From Streptomyces lasiicapitis (GTDB taxonomy: Bacteria > Actinomycetota > Actinomycetes > Streptomycetales > Streptomycetaceae): a DNA stretch of 64,000 nucleotides. A program made the translations under genes and the position numbers. The stretch covers positions 1 to 64,000 of the forward strand of contig NZ_BMNG01000004.1 of assembly GCF_014646335.1 (NCBI RefSeq), written 5' to 3'. The notes under the pieces were generated by a model. It worked only from the letters and a program-made list of their open reading frames with translations. It ran no database searches and had not been told where the DNA came from. How positions within the stretch are numbered: the stretch's first letter is position 1; each line of letters opens with the position of its first letter. Of the stretch, positions 7,360 to 16,931 are shown piece by piece.

Positions 7360-8604
7360 ATGCCGGTGGACCCGCCGCGCGAGCAGGCCGCCGATGAACC
7401 CGGCGACCAGGCCCCAGGCCACGGCGAGGACCAGCGCCGTCCCCAGGTGCGGCCGCAGGTCCACGACTCCGGACAGGCCGCCGCCGAGGTCCCCGATGCC
7501 AAGGAGCGAAAGGCCCGCGTGGGCGGAGACACGCGCGAGCAGGCAGACGGCGAGGACCGTGAGGGCCATCGCCACCGCCATGTGCACGGCGTGCTGCCAG
7601 GCCCGCATCCGGGCCGGCGAGCGCGCCGCCATCAGGAACGCGGCGCCCAGCACCATGACCGCCGCGACGACCAGCAGCCACCACACCTTGCCGTCGTGCT
7701 CGGAGAGCGTCCGCACGCTGAGCGTGGAGACGTCGGGAGTACGCAGCACCTCGTCGAGCACGCGCGGCATGGGCAGCCCGAACGGCCCGTCCACGCGGCC
7801 CTCCCAGGACGCGCCGAGCCCGAGGGTGAACGCGAGCCAGAGGAGGTTGGGCAGCCCGAGGAGCAGCACCGCGGCCGTCTCGGCGGCGTGCCCCCGCGTC
7901 GCCGCGACGACCACGCCGATGACGAGCCCCAGGGCGACGTACGCGAGCAGCAGGACCACCATGGCGTACGCCGCGGGACGCACCGACTCCTGGAAGCGCA
8001 CCAGGCGTGCGGGGAGCGGCGCCCCGCGTGAGACAAGGAGTGCCAGGGCGAGCACGCCCGCAAGCCACAGCAGGCCGAACACGAGGGTCAGCGGCACATT
8101 CGTCTCGAAGCCGACCTTGGGCGTGGCTCCCAGCAGGTCGGTGATGTCGGACGCGGTCCCCTCGCCGAGGGAGATGGTGAACCGGTGGCGGGCCGGCAGT
8201 GCGAGGCCCACGAGGAGCAGGACCCACAGCAGCGCGATCCGGGCGGCCCAGCCGGTCAGTTCCCTGGTGTCGGCGACGGCCCGGTGCCGCAACGGCCTGA
8301 GGAATCCCGCGCCGAGGACCAGGGCTCCGGCCAGGGTGACCGAGAGAGGGACCACGGAGAGCCCCGCGTCCGTCTCGGCGATTCCCCCGGCGCCGCCGGT
8401 CAGCTCGATGGACCCGCCGACCGCCATCAGGACGACCGCCGCGACGACGCCGCCGAACGCGCCGTCGGGCAGGTCCCCGGCCCCGGCGGCCCACAGGCCG
8501 AGCGCGGCGACGACGACCATGGCCACCAGCGCGGCGAACACGGCGAGGAGGGCGTGGGGCCAGCCGTGGGGGGCTTGTCGGCCGGACGGTGTCTGGTGAC
8601 TCAC
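7336..8604 (-). CDS. Streptophobe family integral membrane protein
   Basis: A 422-residue multi-spanning membrane protein with about ten hydrophobic segments starting at residue 17 (ALLAVFAALVAMVVVAALGL). The family name is used for Streptomyces proteins of unknown function with this layout; my assignment rests on overall length, segment pattern and the polar loop HRFTISLGEG near residue 165. No catalytic motif is evident. It converges on the kinase gene and is divergent from the DUF6777-type gene. Confidence 0.7.
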   Translation of the reverse strand: MSHQTPSGRQAPHGWPHALLAVFAALVAMVVVAALGLWAAGAGDLPDGAFGGVVAAVVLMAVGGSIELTGGAGGIAETDAGLSVVPLSVTLAGALVLGAGFLRPLRHRAVADTRELTGWAARIALLWVLLLVGLALPARHRFTISLGEGTASDITDLLGATPKVGFETNVPLTLVFGLLWLAGVLALALLVSRGAPLPARLVRFQESVRPAAYAMVVLLLAYVALGLVIGVVVAATRGHAAETAAVLLLGLPNLLWLAFTLGLGASWEGRVDGPFGLPMPRVLDEVLRTPDVSTLSVRTLSEHDGKVWWLLVVAAVMVLGAAFLMAARSPARMRAWQHAVHMAVAMALTVLAVCLLARVSAHAGLSLLGIGDLGGGLSGVVDLRPHLGTALVLAVAWGLVAGFIGGLLARRVHRHGEVESAP

Positions 8605-8801
8605 GTTGTCACGCTAAGCAGCCCCGCGTCGGCGCGCCCCTCGGGAGGGCCGACCGCGTCGGTTCGTGGACAGCCCGGAATCGGTACGCACAATGGCCGC
8701 GTAACGGAATAAGACGTACAGAACAGTGGAAAGCGTGACCAGATCCGTCCGTCACATCCCAAGCATCCGTACGTCGCACCCTACGCAGGGGAGAAGTCTT
8801 C

Positions 8802-9992
8802 GTGAGCGTCGAACCGCCGTCGTCAGGCCGCCCCACAGGACCTCCCTCCGGCCCGCTCTCGGGCCCTTCCCAGCCGGGCGCCACCCAGCCGGACGCGACT
8901 ACGCCCAGTGCGACTCCGCCGGGCTCGACCCCGCCTGGTTCGACGCCGCCGCCCGGCGGTCCGCCGAGCGGCGGGGGCCCGGGCGGGGGACGACCGAACG
9001 AGCCCGACGAGAGCCCCGGAGGGAGCCCGGAGCCGGACCGCCCCTGGTGGAAGTCGGCGCCGCGCGTCGCGGTGATCGCCCTCGCCGTCGTGGCGGCCGT
9101 GGTGCTGACCGTCGTCCTCACCCGGCCCGACGACTCCGACGGCGGCTCGAAAGCCGAGGGCGAGGTCCTCCTCCAGCCCGCGGCGAAGTCGGGCCCCGAC
9201 CCCTTCACCGCGTCGACGGCCCGGTACGACGACACCTCGCCGTCCCCGGCCGCCCTGCCGAGCTCCTCGGCGTCGGCCAACGTGACGCGCGGCGTCGACG
9301 GCGCCGCCCCCGGCCTCTACGGCGGGACGCGCAAGGTCGGAAGCTGCGACGTGGAGAAGCAGGTCGACGTACTCAAGAAGGACCCGGCGAAGAACAAGGC
9401 GTTCGCCTCGGTCCTCGACATCGACGCGTCCGCCGTCCCGGACTATCTGCGCGCGCTCACGCCCGTACAGCTGCGCATGGACACCCGCGTCACCAACCAC
9501 GGCTACCGCGACGGCGCCCCCACCGCCTACCAGGCGGTCCTCCAGGCGGGCACCGCCGTGCTCGTCGACGACCGGGGCGTGCCGCGCGTGCGCTGCGCCT
9601 GCGGGAACCCGCTGCTGCCCCCCGTCGCGCAGAAGAGCACCCCGAAGCGGACGGGCGAGGCCTGGCCCGGGTACCAGTCGTCGAACGTCGTGGTCGTGGC
9701 GCCCGCCGCGCAGGTCGTGAACGTGTTCGTCATGTACGACCCGAAGAGCGGCGAGTGGTTCGAGCGGGACAAGGGCGACACGGGCGGCGGCGACAAGGAG
9801 ACGGAGCCGCCTGCCGACCAGCCGTCCGCGTCCCCGTACCCGTCCACGTCCGTGTCCTCCTCCCCTTCGCCCTCCGCCAGTGAGTCGCCCTCGCCGTCCG
9901 CCTCGTCCTCGCCGTCGGCGCCCTCCTCGGAGCAGGAGCAGTCGCCCGCGTCCCGGCCCGCGGAGCCGCCGTCGGCGCCGGGGGCATATTGA
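8802..9992 (+). CDS. Membrane-anchored extracytoplasmic protein (DUF6777-like)
   Basis: A 396-residue protein. The N-terminal 75 residues are Pro/Gly/Ser/Thr-rich; a single membrane segment (VAVIALAVVAAVVLTVVLT, about 88-106) follows and puts the rest outside. The ordered part (about 120-320) begins EVLLQPAAKSGPDPFTAST and contains a cysteine pair (CACGNP and an earlier GSCDVE) that may form a disulfide. The last 70 residues are a Ser/Pro/Glu-rich wall-spanning-type tail. Domain name given from memory of a common Streptomyces family. The GTG start at 8802 follows GGGGAGAAG. Function unknown. Confidence 0.7.
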   Translation: MSVEPPSSGRPTGPPSGPLSGPSQPGATQPDATTPSATPPGSTPPGSTPPPGGPPSGGGPGGGRPNEPDESPGGSPEPDRPWWKSAPRVAVIALAVVAAVVLTVVLTRPDDSDGGSKAEGEVLLQPAAKSGPDPFTASTARYDDTSPSPAALPSSSASANVTRGVDGAAPGLYGGTRKVGSCDVEKQVDVLKKDPAKNKAFASVLDIDASAVPDYLRALTPVQLRMDTRVTNHGYRDGAPTAYQAVLQAGTAVLVDDRGVPRVRCACGNPLLPPVAQKSTPKRTGEAWPGYQSSNVVVVAPAAQVVNVFVMYDPKSGEWFERDKGDTGGGDKETEPPADQPSASPYPSTSVSSSPSPSASESPSPSASSSPSAPSSEQEQSPASRPAEPPSAPGAY

Positions 9993-10118
9993 GGTGGGTG
10001 ATCGAGCAGGTGCCGAGAGGCGCTAGCGTGGTGGGTGCTGTCGGCGGGGCCCGTGCTGGGGCGGTCCTCGATCCGGGGCACAGGAGGGGTGAGCGAGCAT
10101 GCGGGCCGGAGCGGCGTC

Positions 10119-11297
10119 TTGAGAATTCTGCACACGTCCGACTGGCATCTGGGCCGGTCGTTCCACCGCGTGAACATGCTCGACGCCCAGGCGGAGTTCA
10201 TCGGCCACCTCGTCGCCACGGCCCGTGAGCGCGAGGCGGACGCCGTCGTCGTGTCCGGGGACGTGTACGACAGGGCGGTGCCGCCGCTCGCCGCCGTCGA
10301 GCTGTTCGACGACGCCCTGCACCGGCTCGCGGACCTCGGCGTCCCGACGGTGATGATCTCCGGCAACCACGACTCGGCGCGCCGCCTCGGCGTCGGCGCC
10401 GGGCTCATCGACCGGGCGGGCATCCACCTGCGCACCGCGCCCGCCGCCTGCGGAGAGCCCGTGGTCCTCGCGGACGCGCACGGGGACGTGGCGTTCTACG
10501 GCCTTCCCTATCTCGAACCGGCCCTGGTCAAGGGCGAGTTCGGGGTGGAGCGGGCGGGCCACGAGGCGGTGCTCGGCGCCGCCATGGAGCGGGTGCGCGC
10601 CGACCTTGCCGCCCGCACGCCGGGCACCCGTTCCGTCGTCCTCGCCCACGCCTTCGTCACCGGCGGCGAGGCCAGCGACAGCGAGCGGGACATCACCATC
10701 GGCGGGGTGGCCGCCGTGCCCTCCGGGGTCTTCGACGGCGTCGACTATGTGGCGCTCGGCCACCTGCACGGCAGCCAGGCCATCAGCGAGCGCGTGCGCT
10801 ACAGCGGCTCCCCGCTGCCGTACTCGTTCTCGGAGTCCGCGCACCGCAAGAGCATGTGGCTCGTCGACCTCGGAGCGGCGGGGGAGATCGAGGCCGAGCG
10901 GATCGACTGCCCGGTGCCGCGGCCGCTCGCCCGCGTCCGCGGAGACATCGAGACGCTGCTCGCCGACCCGGACCTCGCCCGCCACGAGGAGTCCTGGGTC
11001 GAGGCGACGCTCACCGACCCGGTGCGCCCCGACGACCCCATGGCCCGCCTCTGCGAGCGCTTCCCGCACACCCTCAGCCTCGTCTTCGACCCGGACCGCG
11101 CCCCCGAGGACCCGGACGTGTCGTACGCCCAGCGCCTCAAGGGCCGCGACGACCAGCAGATCGCGGAGGACTTCGTGACCCATGTGCGCGGCGCGGGCCC
11201 CGACGAGCGGGAACGGATCGTGCTGCGGGACGCGTTCGACGCCGTACGCACCGACGCTGTGCTCATTCAAGACGGGGTCCGCGAGGTGGCCCGATGA
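10119..11297 (+). CDS. sbcD: Exonuclease SbcCD, subunit D (Mre11-type nuclease)
   Basis: A 392-residue calcineurin-like phosphoesterase. Metal-binding motifs DWH (8-10), GDVYD (47-51), GNHD (82-85) and GHLHG (about 214) are present. With SbcC it forms the ATP-dependent complex that opens DNA hairpins and protein-blocked ends. The TTG at 10119 is chosen: it starts exactly at the conserved RILHTSDWHLG and has CCGGAG 8 bases upstream; earlier in-frame starts would add an unconserved tail. The stop overlaps the sbcC start (ATGA). Confidence 0.95.
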   Translation: MRILHTSDWHLGRSFHRVNMLDAQAEFIGHLVATAREREADAVVVSGDVYDRAVPPLAAVELFDDALHRLADLGVPTVMISGNHDSARRLGVGAGLIDRAGIHLRTAPAACGEPVVLADAHGDVAFYGLPYLEPALVKGEFGVERAGHEAVLGAAMERVRADLAARTPGTRSVVLAHAFVTGGEASDSERDITIGGVAAVPSGVFDGVDYVALGHLHGSQAISERVRYSGSPLPYSFSESAHRKSMWLVDLGAAGEIEAERIDCPVPRPLARVRGDIETLLADPDLARHEESWVEATLTDPVRPDDPMARLCERFPHTLSLVFDPDRAPEDPDVSYAQRLKGRDDQQIAEDFVTHVRGAGPDERERIVLRDAFDAVRTDAVLIQDGVREVAR

Positions 11298-14200
11298 GGC
11301 TGCACCGGCTCCGGATCACCGCGTTCGGCCCCTTCGGCACCACCCAGGAGATCGACTTCGACGACCTCTCCGCCGCCGGGCTCTTCCTGCTGCACGGGCC
11401 GACCGGCGCGGGGAAGACCTCCGTCCTCGACGCGGTCTGCTACGGCCTGTACGGCTCGGTGCCGGGACCCCGGCAGGGCGGCGGGCAGGGGGCGACGCTG
11501 CGCAGCGACCACGCGCAGCCCGCCGCGCGCACCGAGGTGTGCCTCGAACTCACCGTCGCGGGGCGCCGGTTGGAGGTCACGCGGCAGCCGCCGTGGGAGC
11601 GCCCGAAGAAGCGCGGCACCGGCACGACCATGGAGAAGGCGCAGAGCTGGCTGCGGGAGTACGAGGCTGGGGGCGCCGACGGTGGTGGCGTCTGGAAGGA
11701 CCTCTCCCGCTCCCACCAGGAGATCGGTGAGGAGATCACGCAGCTCCTCGGCATGAGCAAGGAGCAGTTCTGCCAGGTCGTGCTGTTGCCGCAGGGTGAC
11801 TTCGCCCGGTTCCTGCGCGCCGACGCGGAGGCCCGCGGCAAGCTCCTGGGGCGGCTCTTCGACACGCGCCGGTTCGCCGCCGTCGAGCAGCGGCTCGCCG
11901 AGCAGCGCCGCGCCGCCGAGGCACGGGTGCGCGAGGGCGACGCGGACCTGCTCGCGGACGCCCACCGCATGCAGCAGGCGGCGGGCGCCGACGGCGCCGA
12001 ACTTCCCCTGCCCGACGGCACCCCGGGCGACCCCGGGCTCGCCGACTCCGTGCTCGCCTGGGCGGCCGTTGCCCGCGCGGGCGCCCGCGAGCGCCTCACC
12101 ATCGCCCGCAGCGCCCTCGCGCACGCGGAGTCCGGCCACGCGACGGCGAGCGCCGAGCTGGACGACGTACGCGAACTGGCCCGGCTCCAGCGGCGGTTCG
12201 CCGACGCCCAGGAGCGCGCCGCCCGCCTCGACGAGCGGGCCGACGACCACGAGCGTCTTGCCGCGCGCATGGAGAAGGCCCGCAAGGCGGAGACCGTCGC
12301 CCCCGCGCTCGCCCTGCGCGCAGACGCCGACGACGACCACCGCCGCGCCACGGCCGACGAGGCACGCGCGCGTGCGCAGCTCCCCGCGACGTACGCCGAC
12401 GAAGGCGCCGCCGGGCTCGCGGGCGCCGCGCGCAAGGCCAGCGAGGAGCTGGGCGGCCTCGCCTCCGCCCGCCGCGCCGAGCACCGCCTCTCCGAACTCA
12501 CCGCCCAGCGCGCCGACTTGGACCGCCAGGAGCGGGCCGACGACGAGCTTCTCCAGGAGGCCGCGGGCTGGCTCGCCGACTGGGACACCACCCGGACCCG
12601 GCTGCGCGACGGCATCGAGGCGGCCCAGGAGGCCACCACCCGCACCGAGCACCTGGCAGGGCGGCTCAAGACCGATCAGGAGAAGCTGGACGCGGCCCGC
12701 CGCCGCGACCGGCTCACCCAGGAGGCCGCCGCGGCCCAGGAGCGCCTGATCGCCGCCCGCGAGCACGCCAGTGCCGCCCACGAGCGCTGGCTCGGCCTCA
12801 AGGAGCAGCGCCTCGCGGACATCGCCGCCGAACTCGCCGCACACCTCGGCGACGGCGCCCCCTGCGCGGTCTGCGGCGCCACCGAACACCCCGCCCCCGC
12901 GCGGAAGTCCGCGGGCCATGTCGACCGTGCCACCGAAGAGGCCGCCCTCGCCGCCCACCAGCGCGCGGACGAGGCCCGCAGTGCCGCCGAGCGGGACCTC
13001 GGCACCGTACGGGAATCCCTCGCGGCCGCCACCGCCGCCGCGTCCGACACGCCGGCCGACGAACTCGCCGCAGCCGTCGAGGAGTTGCGGCGCGCCCACG
13101 CCGAGTCCCGTGACCTCGCGTCCGGCCTGCACGCCGCCCGCGAGGCGCTGGCGCGGGCGGAGCGGGAGCACGACCGCCGGGTCGCCGCCCAGCAGGAAGC
13201 GGCCCGCCGCGTCGAGTCCCGCGCCGCGATGCGCGACGCCCTCGCCGGTGAACAGGCAGGCCTGGAAGAGGAGTTGACCCGGGCGCGCGGCGCGTCCGCG
13301 AGCGTCGCCCAGCGCGCCGCACAACTGGAGCGCCAGACCGCCCTTCTCACCGAGGCCGCCGACGCCGCGCGCGCCGCCGACGAGTCGGCCCAGCGCCTCA
13401 AGGACGCCGACGCCCGGCTCGCCGACGCCGCCTTCCGCGCCGGATTCGACACGCCGTCCGCCGCGTCCGCGGCCCTGCTCGACGCCGCGGGCCACCGCGA
13501 GCTCCAGCACCGCATCGACGCCTGGCAGAACGAACAGGCCGCGGTCCGCGCGCTGCTGGCCGAGCCGGACGCGGCCGCCGCCGCGCAACGGCCCCCGGCG
13601 TCGCCCGCCGCGGCCGATGCCGCCGCGGAAGCGGCCGGTCGGCGGCTGCGCGCCGCCGGGTCCGCCTGCGACGCCGCCGCCCGGCGGTCCGCCGAACTCG
13701 ACCGGCTCTCCGCCCGCTCGGCCACGGCCGCCCGGCGGCTCGCCCCGCTGCGCGAGACCCACGACCGCGTGGCCCGGCTCGCCACGCTGGCCGCCGGGAC
13801 CTCCGCCGACAACGAACGCAGGATGCGCCTGGAGTCGTACGTCCTCGCGGCCCGCCTGGAACAGGTCGCCGCCGCGGCGACCGTCCGGCTGCGCCGTATG
13901 TCTTCGGGCCGCTACACCCTCGTCCACTCCGACGACCGCACCGGCCGCGGCCGCTCGGGCCTCGGCCTGCACGTCGTCGACGCCTGGACCGGCCGCGAGC
14001 GCGACACGGCGACGCTGTCCGGCGGCGAGACGTTCTTCGCCTCGCTCGCCCTCGCCCTCGGCCTCGCGGACGTCGTCACGGACGAGGCGGGCGGTGTGCG
14101 CCTCGACACGCTCTTCATCGACGAGGGCTTCGGCTCCCTCGACGACCAGACGCTCGACGAGGTCCTCGACGTCCTGGACTCGCTGCGCGAGCGGGACCGC

Positions 14201-14311
14201 AGCGTGGGCATCGTCAGCCATGTCGCAGACCTGCGGCGGCGGGTGCACGCGCAGTTGGAGGTCGTGAAGGGCAGGGCCGGGTCTGTGGTGCGGCAGCGGG
14301 GAGAGGGCTGA
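11294..14311 (+). CDS. sbcC: Exonuclease SbcCD, subunit C (Rad50-type ATPase)
   Basis: A 1005-residue SMC-like ATPase. Walker A GPTGAGKTS (35-43) is at the N terminus, then two long Ala/Arg/Glu-rich coiled-coil arms flank the zinc hook CAVC (Cys524 and Cys527). The C-terminal half has the signature LSGGETFFAS (about 908) and Walker B LFIDEGFGSLD (about 940). Length fits actinobacterial SbcC. The start overlaps the sbcD stop by four bases, so the pair is translationally coupled. The antisense strand of this gene is open for more than 1200 codons only because of the GC-rich coding bias. Confidence 0.96.
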   Translation: MRLHRLRITAFGPFGTTQEIDFDDLSAAGLFLLHGPTGAGKTSVLDAVCYGLYGSVPGPRQGGGQGATLRSDHAQPAARTEVCLELTVAGRRLEVTRQPPWERPKKRGTGTTMEKAQSWLREYEAGGADGGGVWKDLSRSHQEIGEEITQLLGMSKEQFCQVVLLPQGDFARFLRADAEARGKLLGRLFDTRRFAAVEQRLAEQRRAAEARVREGDADLLADAHRMQQAAGADGAELPLPDGTPGDPGLADSVLAWAAVARAGARERLTIARSALAHAESGHATASAELDDVRELARLQRRFADAQERAARLDERADDHERLAARMEKARKAETVAPALALRADADDDHRRATADEARARAQLPATYADEGAAGLAGAARKASEELGGLASARRAEHRLSELTAQRADLDRQERADDELLQEAAGWLADWDTTRTRLRDGIEAAQEATTRTEHLAGRLKTDQEKLDAARRRDRLTQEAAAAQERLIAAREHASAAHERWLGLKEQRLADIAAELAAHLGDGAPCAVCGATEHPAPARKSAGHVDRATEEAALAAHQRADEARSAAERDLGTVRESLAAATAAASDTPADELAAAVEELRRAHAESRDLASGLHAAREALARAEREHDRRVAAQQEAARRVESRAAMRDALAGEQAGLEEELTRARGASASVAQRAAQLERQTALLTEAADAARAADESAQRLKDADARLADAAFRAGFDTPSAASAALLDAAGHRELQHRIDAWQNEQAAVRALLAEPDAAAAAQRPPASPAAADAAAEAAGRRLRAAGSACDAAARRSAELDRLSARSATAARRLAPLRETHDRVARLATLAAGTSADNERRMRLESYVLAARLEQVAAAATVRLRRMSSGRYTLVHSDDRTGRGRSGLGLHVVDAWTGRERDTATLSGGETFFASLALALGLADVVTDEAGGVRLDTLFIDEGFGSLDDQTLDEVLDVLDSLRERDRSVGIVSHVADLRRRVHAQLEVVKGRAGSVVRQRGEG

Positions 14312-14388
14312 GCGCCGGGTCCCCTGGCGCGGCCGCCGGGCTCGTGCTGCGGGGGCGCCGGGCTCGCGGTGAGAAAGGGCGGGCGGCT

Positions 14389-14835
14389 TCACTGCCCCAA
14401 GGGGCGGCCCGTCAGCGGTGACGAGTAGACGACGCTGGTCGTCACCGACCCGAGGGCGCCGATCTTGCCGGAGACCTCCTCCAGGTGCTTCATCGAGCGC
14501 GCGGCGACCTTGATCACGAAACAGTCGTCGCCGGTGACGTGGTGCGCCTCCAGGATCTCCGGGGTCGTCTCGACCAGGTCGTGGAACGGCTTGTAGTTGC
14601 CGTTCGGATAGCGGAGCCGTACGAAGGCGAGCACCGGCAGGCCGAGGCGCTCCGGGTCGACCACGGCCGCGTACCCCTGGATGACGCCCGCCTCCTCCAG
14701 GCGCCGCACCCGCTCGGTGACGGCGCTCGCGGACATCGAGACGGCACGCGCCAGCTCGGCGTAACTGGCGCGGCCCTGCCGCTGCAGGACATCGAGGATG
14801 CGCCAGTCGGTGGCGTCCGTGGAATAAGCGGTCAT
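14389..14835 (-). CDS. Lrp/AsnC family transcriptional regulator
   Basis: A 148-residue regulator. The N-terminal winged helix (about 8-55, with RASYAELARAVSMSASAVTERVRRLE split over it) and a C-terminal RAM/Lrp effector domain (about 70-140) are typical. It is divergent from the rhodanese gene, with 94 bases between the starts, which suggests it controls that gene and itself. The ATG at 14835 matches the family start; in-frame upstream codons would overlap the divergent gene. Confidence 0.92.
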   Translation of the reverse strand: MTAYSTDATDWRILDVLQRQGRASYAELARAVSMSASAVTERVRRLEEAGVIQGYAAVVDPERLGLPVLAFVRLRYPNGNYKPFHDLVETTPEILEAHHVTGDDCFVIKVAARSMKHLEEVSGKIGALGSVTTSVVYSSPLTGRPLGQ

Positions 14836-14893
14836 GTCCGAGAGGAAACAGGGAAAACCCCGGCTGATCAAGAGGTGGACCGGGAATCGCCCC

Positions 14894-14922
14894 TTCAGGA
14901 CCGCGGCGTGCGCGCATAGATT
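14894..14922 (+). promoter_or_regulatory. Promoter of the rhodanese gene, leaderless start
   Basis: TTCAGG (14894-14899), a 17-base spacer and TAGATT (14917-14922) end 7 bases before the ATG at 14930. Transcription would then begin at or next to the start codon. There is no ribosome-binding site before the ATG. Confidence 0.5.
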
Positions 14923-14929
14923 TTCAGCC

Positions 14930-15508
14930 ATGAACACCATGACTTCGCAGAGCGCCACAAACGCCGTGAACAGCACGAACGCCGCGAACGGTGCGGGCGC
15001 CGAGAACACCGCGAGTGGCGCGACCTCCGCGACCCCCGCGACCTCCGCGAACTCAGTCCTCCGTGTCCCCCCGGCCGCCCCCGCCGCGGCCGCCGCCTAC
15101 TTCGGCGCGAGCCTCGCCTTCCACGCGGACGTGTCCGACGTCGCCTCCGCGCTCGCCGCCGGCGGCGACCCCGGCTTCGTCGTCCTCGACTCCCGCTCCA
15201 CCGAGTCCTGGGACCAGGGGCACGTCCCCGGCGCCGTGCACCTGCCCACCGCGCTCATCCCGAGCCAGGCCGAGCAACTCCTCGACAAGTCGGTCCCGGT
15301 CGTCACGTACTGCTGGGGCCCCGGCTGCAACGGCGCGACCCGCGCGGCCCTCGCCCTGGCCCAACTGGGCTTCCAGGTCAAGGAGATGCTCGGCGGCTTC
15401 GAGTACTGGGCCCGTGAGGGCTTCGCGTACGAGACGTGGGAGGGCTCCGACCGCCGCGCCGTCGACTTGCTGACGGCGCCCGAGGAGGGCGCGGACTGCG
15501 GCTGCTGA
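14930..15508 (+). CDS. Rhodanese-like domain protein
   Basis: A 192-residue protein with a Thr/Asn/Ala-rich N terminus (about 1-45) and one rhodanese domain (about 60-185). The active-site loop carries Cys128 in TYCWGPGCNG, with a second Cys133, and the substrate-entry motif DSRSTESWDQGHVPGAVH is present. The C terminus ends in CGC. The family transfers sulfane sulfur or senses thiols. It is divergently paired with the Lrp regulator. A second ATG three codons downstream is also possible. Confidence 0.9.
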   Translation: MNTMTSQSATNAVNSTNAANGAGAENTASGATSATPATSANSVLRVPPAAPAAAAAYFGASLAFHADVSDVASALAAGGDPGFVVLDSRSTESWDQGHVPGAVHLPTALIPSQAEQLLDKSVPVVTYCWGPGCNGATRAALALAQLGFQVKEMLGGFEYWAREGFAYETWEGSDRRAVDLLTAPEEGADCGC

Positions 15509-15527
15509 GGCGCGGCCCCGGCCCGCC

Positions 15528-15905
15528 TCACATCGGCTGCACGAAGTCGGCCCGCCACTTGGGCGACGGGTCGGAGCCGACTTCGCTCCAGTACTCGCGG
15601 CCCGCCACGATCCGCCCGTCCCACACCGTCCAGAACGACGCCACCCTGTGCACCCCCATGGTCTCGTGTTCCACCTCCACCTCGGAGACCACGGTGTCGC
15701 CGGCCGCGACGATCCGCAGCAGCCGGATCGACCAGCCCTCCGGATACTCCGCGTTCACGCGCAGGTAGTTGTCCCTGCCCACGATGCGCTCGGCGCTCAC
15801 CGGCCATTCGACGACGACGTCCTCGGCAAGCAGCGCACGCACCCCCGTCCAGTCCCGTGCCCGCATGCGGTCCCACAACGCCGTGACGATCTCAGTAGGT
15901 GTCAT
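15528..15905 (-). CDS. NTF2-like / SnoaL-type protein
   Basis: A 125-residue single-domain protein with the cone-shaped NTF2-like pattern: helical start (IVTALWDRMRARDW), DVVVEWP, a central GRDNYLR, and C-terminal beta strands ending ADFVQPM. The fold is used by small cyclases, isomerases and unknown ligand-binding proteins; no catalytic assignment is possible from the sequence. It converges on the rhodanese gene with 19 bases between stops. Confidence 0.8.
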   Translation of the reverse strand: MTPTEIVTALWDRMRARDWTGVRALLAEDVVVEWPVSAERIVGRDNYLRVNAEYPEGWSIRLLRIVAAGDTVVSEVEVEHETMGVHRVASFWTVWDGRIVAGREYWSEVGSDPSPKWRADFVQPM

Positions 15906-16019
15906 GGCGGAAATCGTGGCAGGAGCCACTGACAACGGGCGCTCGCCCACTGCCAGTTGATCCCGTGCCCCCGGATAATCCCGTGCGCCGCGAGCCGCGA
16001 GTCCGCATCATGACCTGTC

Positions 16020-16865
16020 ATGCCGAAACTTCCCCAGCCCACCGCCGCCGGACTCCGCCGCGATCCGCTGCCGTTGCGGGGGCGCACCGCCCTCGTCACC
16101 GGCGCGAGCCGCCGCGACGGCATCGGCCACGCCGTCGCCCGCCGTCTCGCCGCGTACGGGGCGAGCGTCTATCTGCACCACCACGTGCCGCACGACGCCG
16201 AGATGCCCTGGGGCGCCGACCGACCCGAGGACGTCGTCGCCTCCGTGCGCGAGGCGCTGGCCGACCCGGACGCGCGCGTCGCGCACGGACCGGCCGACCT
16301 CGCCGACGCGGAAGCGCCCGCCGAACTCGTCGCGGTGGCGGCCGAAGCACTCGGCGGACGCCTCGACATCCTCGTCGCCAACCACGCCCGCAGCGGCCGC
16401 GACGGCACCCTCGACGAGATCGACGCGGCGATGCTCGACGCCCACTGGGCCGTCGACACCCGCGCCGTGATCCTGCTCGTGCAGGCGTACGCGAGGCTGC
16501 GCGCCGGGCTGCCGCCGCGCACGCCCGGCGGGCGCGTCATGATGATGACGTCCGGCCAGGACATCGCGGGCGGCATGCCGGACGAACTGGCGTACGCACT
16601 GCAGAAGGGCGCCCTCGCCTCCGTGACCCGATCGCTCGCGACGGGGCTCGCCGACCTCGCCGTCACCGTGAACACGGTCAACCCCGGCCCCGTGGACACG
16701 GGCTACATGACGGGCGACGCGTACGAGGAGATCGCCGCCCTCTTCCCGGCGGGCCGCTGGGGCATGCCCGACGACCCGGCCCGCCTCATCGCGTGGCTCG
16801 CGACGGACGAAGCCGAGTGGATCACGGGGCAGGTCGTCAATTCGGAGGGCGGCATCAAGGGCTGA
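16020..16865 (+). CDS. SDR family oxidoreductase
   Basis: A 281-residue short-chain dehydrogenase. The nucleotide-binding motif is the variant TGASRRDGIG (about 28-37), with NHARSG in place of NNAG, Ser in MTSGQDIAG and the catalytic pair in YALQK. The C terminus NSEGGIKG fits the family. The enlarged loop HHHVPHDAEMPWGADRPED after strand 2 suggests an aminoglycoside- or pteridine-reductase-like subgroup with a special cofactor pocket; the substrate cannot be named. Confidence 0.88.
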   Translation: MPKLPQPTAAGLRRDPLPLRGRTALVTGASRRDGIGHAVARRLAAYGASVYLHHHVPHDAEMPWGADRPEDVVASVREALADPDARVAHGPADLADAEAPAELVAVAAEALGGRLDILVANHARSGRDGTLDEIDAAMLDAHWAVDTRAVILLVQAYARLRAGLPPRTPGGRVMMMTSGQDIAGGMPDELAYALQKGALASVTRSLATGLADLAVTVNTVNPGPVDTGYMTGDAYEEIAALFPAGRWGMPDDPARLIAWLATDEAEWITGQVVNSEGGIKG

Positions 16866-16894
16866 CTCCAGGCCGGAGGCCGGGGGAGTGCGAC

Positions 16895-16924
16895 GGGGCG
16901 GGGAGCCGAAGGAGCCCCCGCCCC
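16895..16924. terminator. Bidirectional hairpin between convergent genes
   Basis: GGGGCGGGG (16895-16903) pairs with CCCCGCCCC (16916-16924) across a 12-base loop, between the SDR stop and the DUF885 stop. No clear T-run follows, as is common in Streptomyces. Confidence 0.6.
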
Positions 16925-16931
16925 ACCCGCC

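Noticed and set aside
11267-14917. Very long open frame antisense to sbcC
   Set aside because: The frame exists because GC-rich third positions leave few stops on the opposite strand. The sense strand has clear SbcC motifs; the antisense translation is low in complexity and has none.
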